In this document: in pieces, positions 7,501 to 8,668 of the stretch
How the letters are laid out: each line of letters begins with the position of its first letter
Position numbering within the stretch: position 1 is the first letter of the stretch
Source: Archaeoglobus sp.
GTDB taxonomy: Archaea > Halobacteriota > Archaeoglobi > Archaeoglobales > Archaeoglobaceae
DNA length: 8,668 nucleotides
Assembly: GCA_003978865.1 (NCBI GenBank)
Contig: QNXS01000082.1
Coordinates: 1-8,668 of the forward strand
Direction: 5' to 3'
The notes under the pieces: generated by a model
Database searches by the model: none
The model's input: the letters and a program-made list of their open reading frames with translations, nothing else
What the model was told of the DNA's origin: nothing
Position numbers and translations under genes: made by a program

Positions 7501-7867
7501 CGGCAATGAGAAACCTTATTCTCGGCAGCTTTAAAACGTAGCCGTAAACTGCCTCAATTTGATGCGGAAGAGGATCTACTCGGGAAACATTCATAGCTAA
7601 GATGGGGTCAAAGAGGGATGCGAGCCTGAAGCGGTAAGCTTCCAAACCAAGGAAAACGCTTTCAGAATCAGCTGAGAAATCGGTATCATAAGTGAAAGCC
7701 TTCAACATTGAAATCTCTTCTTTCGGAATTATTGTATCCACATGCTGGTTGCTGTTAATCGTGGCTCCAACAATCCTTATGTAATCTCCAAAGTTCTCCA
7801 CTTTCTCTATTTTGACCGGTTCTGGAAAGAAGGATGACTGCACAATAGTACCACTTCTTATTTCCAT
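4580..7867 (-). CDS. SNF2-type helicase with C-terminal DUF3883 nuclease-like domain (DrmD-like)
   Basis: This protein of about 1095 residues is a superfamily 2 SNF2-type translocase resembling DrmD of DISARM antiviral systems. Counting from ATG 7867: a small N-terminal domain (MEIRSGTIVQ, FFPEP) comes first, then Walker A DPGAGKT (124-130), DEAH box (223-226) and TATP (260-263). A long charged insert (about 383-468) precedes motif V ATEAAGEGINLQ (532-543) and motif VI QRMGRIHRYGQ (562-572). A charged coiled coil spans about 863-947. The C-terminal domain (about 977-1058) fits DUF3883, a PD-(D/E)XK-like fold, with GYDIRS, then IEVKAR: D1003, E1017 and K1019 would be the active site. It probably moves on and may cut invading DNA. 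An ATG 17 codons upstream (7918) is possible, but similar proteins, as I recall them, begin near MEIRSG, and a TATA box sits exactly 26 nt before 7867. The frame is intact over 3.3 kb and its stop overlaps the next gene. Confidence 0.9.
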   Translation of the reverse strand: MEIRSGTIVQSSFFPEPVKIEKVENFGDYIRIVGATINSNQHVDTIIPKEEISMLKAFTYDTDFSADSESVFLGLEAYRFRLASLFDPILAMNVSRVDPLPHQIEAVYGYVLKLPRIRFLIADDPGAGKTIMAGLVIKELKLRGLAKRILIVAPGHLKDQWRRELKEKFSEHFVIVDRHTMDAHYGENVWERESQVITSTDFARQEHIRNTLSSVHWDLVIVDEAHKMAAYRYGDKINKTARYKLGEVLSRTTEHLVFLTATPHKGDPENFRLFLDLLEPGFFSSQSMLMESIRNRDNPLFIRRLKEDLRDFEGKPLFLPRHVFTIKFNTTNDERELYWELSNYVINQYNKALKSEKKRNVAFALIILQRRMASSVYALKRSLERRKRRLEEYLRDGIEREIKPADIEEIEDYEEEERWKIEQDWEALSVAETKEELEKEIKTIERLIEMADEIISKESEVKLKELKKLMERDEIKNQKILIFTESRDTLDYLYDKIKSWGYSINYIHGGMKLEDRIKAEKEFKHNTQVMVATEAAGEGINLQFCNIMINYDIPWNPNRLEQRMGRIHRYGQTKEVFIYNLVNEDTREGMVLSRLLDKIDEIRKALGDRVFDVIGEIFPGKDFYQLVIDAAANARSIEEILATIEAKLDEEYIAKVKNALGESLATRFIDYTRIKEMAEKAKEFRLIPEYTENFFVKAFEKAGGRIVKTGEFYRIDSIPYEIRKIAAEDSFKNTWGVLASRYRNITFDKDIAMKHADAEFVSFGHPLFEAVLEWVLRNHLKDCMRGAVFKDPSGIYNGLIFFFEGEVRDGKGVVAGKRLFAIYRDNKTGEVKDINPSIIWDLAPHNGRFDFDDEWKREAENYAIRALMSFKNELLKERLRQAEIKEKYGVKSLETLIRKYDLKLMEYEEKSRRGIKMDLAIQMAERRKREYERALEELKWEIEREKNLTVSMPKLVGIVRVIAGDEMVSDEEIEKIGMEVAMAYERMHGRIPEDVSALNLGYDIRSRGGDGEVRYIEVKARATTGDIALTPNEWFKAKRFKEQYWLYIVENAAINPTLYIINNPAERLEVTEKVEAVRFIVPVNEWKWKGRVEKI

Positions 7868-7889
7868 GTAATTTGATGAGAATTTGTTG

Positions 7890-7897
7890 TATATTTT
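7890..7897 (-). promoter_or_regulatory. TATA box for a leaderless helicase transcript
   Basis: AAAATATA on the minus strand spans -30 to -23 relative to the ATG at 7867. This spacing would put the transcription start on that ATG and supports the shorter start. If the ATG at 7918 is used instead, this is just coding sequence. Confidence 0.45.
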
Positions 7898-7968
7898 ATT
7901 TACCCATTTAGACAGCATATATGTGATAAAAATTAGAGACGTATCCCTTTTTCTTCAGTTTGGTTGAG

Positions 7969-7976
7969 ATATAATA
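7969..7976 (-). promoter_or_regulatory. Alternative TATA box upstream of the helicase
   Basis: TATTATAT on the minus strand could start transcription near 7947, giving a leader of about 30 nt to the ATG at 7918. No ribosome site is seen in that leader, which makes this the weaker option. Confidence 0.3.
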
Positions 7977-7992
7977 ATTCTAAATTCTAAAT

Positions 7993-7997
7993 AAAAA
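7993..7997 (-). terminator. T-tract after the decayed membrane-protein gene
   Basis: TTTTT on the minus strand occurs in AT-rich sequence 13 bases after the last stop of the decayed gene. It is a plausible relic terminator and sits upstream of the helicase promoter. Confidence 0.25.
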
Positions 7998-8010
7998 GAA
8001 TCGAAGCTAA

Positions 8011-8449
8011 CTACCTAATAATTACGCCAATATCGCCTACTAAAATGTAATCAACAAAGACTATCAGCACGAAAATAAGCCAGAGATAGTACCAGAAATC
8101 AACAAATTTCGACTCAATATCTGATCTAAACCTGTTCTAAGTTTCTCAAATGAGAAAGTAAGTAAATTCCAGCAATTCCTGTTGGAATGCCGTAAAGAAT
8201 CTTGAATCTGAACGTCACATCGGAAGTTTTAATCCATGGATTTGTTTCGTATGCATTCGGGATGTTTTCCAAGCAGTAGATTGCTGTTAGATAATCTGAG
8301 TATGTTTAGGATGAAAAGTAATTGCATATTGCAAAAGAATGTTTCCTTAACGTCATTTTTCCACTTTCATAGTTTGTAATAACAAATGCGAGCATTATCG
8401 GTGGAGCATCAACCCTTAAATCACCTTCATCCAGTCCATCAAAAAACGA
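8011..8449 (-). pseudogene. Decayed small membrane-protein gene (DUF5658-like?)
   Basis: Protein-like segments follow each other in order on the minus strand but in different frames. One frame reads FFDGLDEGDLRVDAPP from about 8449 and hits TAA at 8306-8308. A neighbouring frame over the same stretch reads MQLLFILNI, a hydrophobic helix. The first frame then resumes as YLTAIYCLENIPNAYETNP and KILYGIPTGIAGIYLLSHL and ends at TAG (8126-8128). A third frame supplies FVDFWYYLWLIFVLIVFVDY, clearly a membrane helix, and ends at TAG 8011-8013. Three membrane helices with ExNP after the first and K before the second recall small DUF5658-like archaeal membrane proteins; that name is tentative. At least one shift near 8130 is required, and shifts near 8360 and 8300 are likely. 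A short frame MLHERSYWRV (8543 to 8439) could be its original 5' end. Function unknown. Confidence 0.6.
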
Positions 8450-8572
8450 TTAAATCGATTAGTAAGCTGACTGGAGATTTATGGGCATAGCTACCGGTTT
8501 TAGCCGACACCAATACACGCCAATACGAACGCTCGTGAAGCATAGAATATAAAAATGATTGAACGTTAAATG

Positions 8573-8578
8573 TTATAT
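8573..8578 (+). promoter_or_regulatory. Possible TATA box for a rightward gene at the window edge
   Basis: TTATAT on the plus strand is centred about 26 nt before the ATG at 8601, the spacing for a leaderless start. The whole of 8520-8600 is AT-rich, and a second TATA-like site, ATATAAAAA (8547-8555), could serve either strand, so this is weak. Confidence 0.25.
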
Positions 8579-8600
8579 TCCTATAGAAACAACAAGCATC

Positions 8601-8668
8601 ATGCACAGTAAAAACGCGCCATATTTGAATAGAATCTACAAAAATTTAAAGGGTGTTAGAAAAACCCA
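8601..8668 (+). CDS. Possible start of a rightward gene, partial and unrecognised
   Basis: From ATG 8601 the plus strand reads MHSKNAPYLNRIYKNLKGVR and stays open to the window edge (22 codons). The same frame is open upstream to a TTG at about 8560, so the true start is unclear. The residues look protein-like, but the stretch is too short to name. No ribosome site is seen. It would be divergent from all other genes here. It may be a real gene edge or chance. Confidence 0.25.
   Translation, partial: MHSKNAPYLNRIYKNLKGVRKT

Noticed and set aside
8144..8159. Inverted repeat TTTCTCA / TGAGAAA with a two-base loop
   Set aside because: The loop is very short, no T-run follows on either strand, and it lies within the decayed coding sequence; probably chance.
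8167..8188. Stem ATTCCA / TGGAAT in the decayed gene
   Set aside because: It is explained by repeated Gly-Ile-Pro codons of a membrane segment and has no terminator or site context.
1..8668. CRISPR array, tRNA or rRNA genes
   Set aside because: No regularly spaced repeats and no tRNA- or rRNA-like conserved stretches were seen on either strand.

Overview
The window looks like a defence and accessory region from a thermophilic archaeon, and the protein style suggests Archaeoglobales or a relative (an inference from memory, not a search). The evidence is GGTGA-type Shine-Dalgarno sites, TATA boxes about 26 nt upstream of start codons with no leader, purine-rich coding strands, short T-tract ends instead of hairpin terminators, VapBC and MNT modules, and proteins rich in Lys, Glu and Ile. 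All confident genes lie on the minus strand, so the region is transcribed from right to left.

Layout from right (upstream) to left (downstream). At 8601-8668 a weak plus-strand frame runs off the edge. About 8011-8449 (perhaps to 8543) is a decayed small membrane-protein gene, broken by shifts and a stop. Next comes a large SNF2-type helicase with a C-terminal DUF3883 nuclease-like domain (4580-7867), which resembles the DISARM helicase DrmD. A 104-residue gene (4270-4583) overlaps its stop by ATGA and is broken by a one-base frameshift in a run of five A. Then come an orphan MNT nucleotidyltransferase (3952-4233) and a VapB/VapC pair (3654-3866, 3241-3657) with its own leaderless promoter and a candidate operator. 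A DUF1156-type DNA methyltransferase (1782-3254) overlaps the end of vapC but stops before the catalytic DPPY motif expected for its family. After a T-tract and a new promoter, an AT-richer ABC/OLD-like ATPase gene (12-1706) follows. Its last codons overlap the start of a further gene that leaves the window.

How the genes may work together: SNF2-DUF3883 helicases and DUF1156 methyltransferases occur together in archaeal and bacterial antiviral loci related to DISARM and restriction-modification. Here the set seems rearranged. A toxin-antitoxin operon sits between helicase and methyltransferase and has captured transcription of the latter. The methyltransferase has lost its C-terminal half where the ATPase cassette begins, and the small helicase-coupled gene is frameshifted. 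The locus is either a defence island in decay or a remodelled system in which the helicase-nuclease and the ATPase module work without methylation. The sequence alone does not decide between these.
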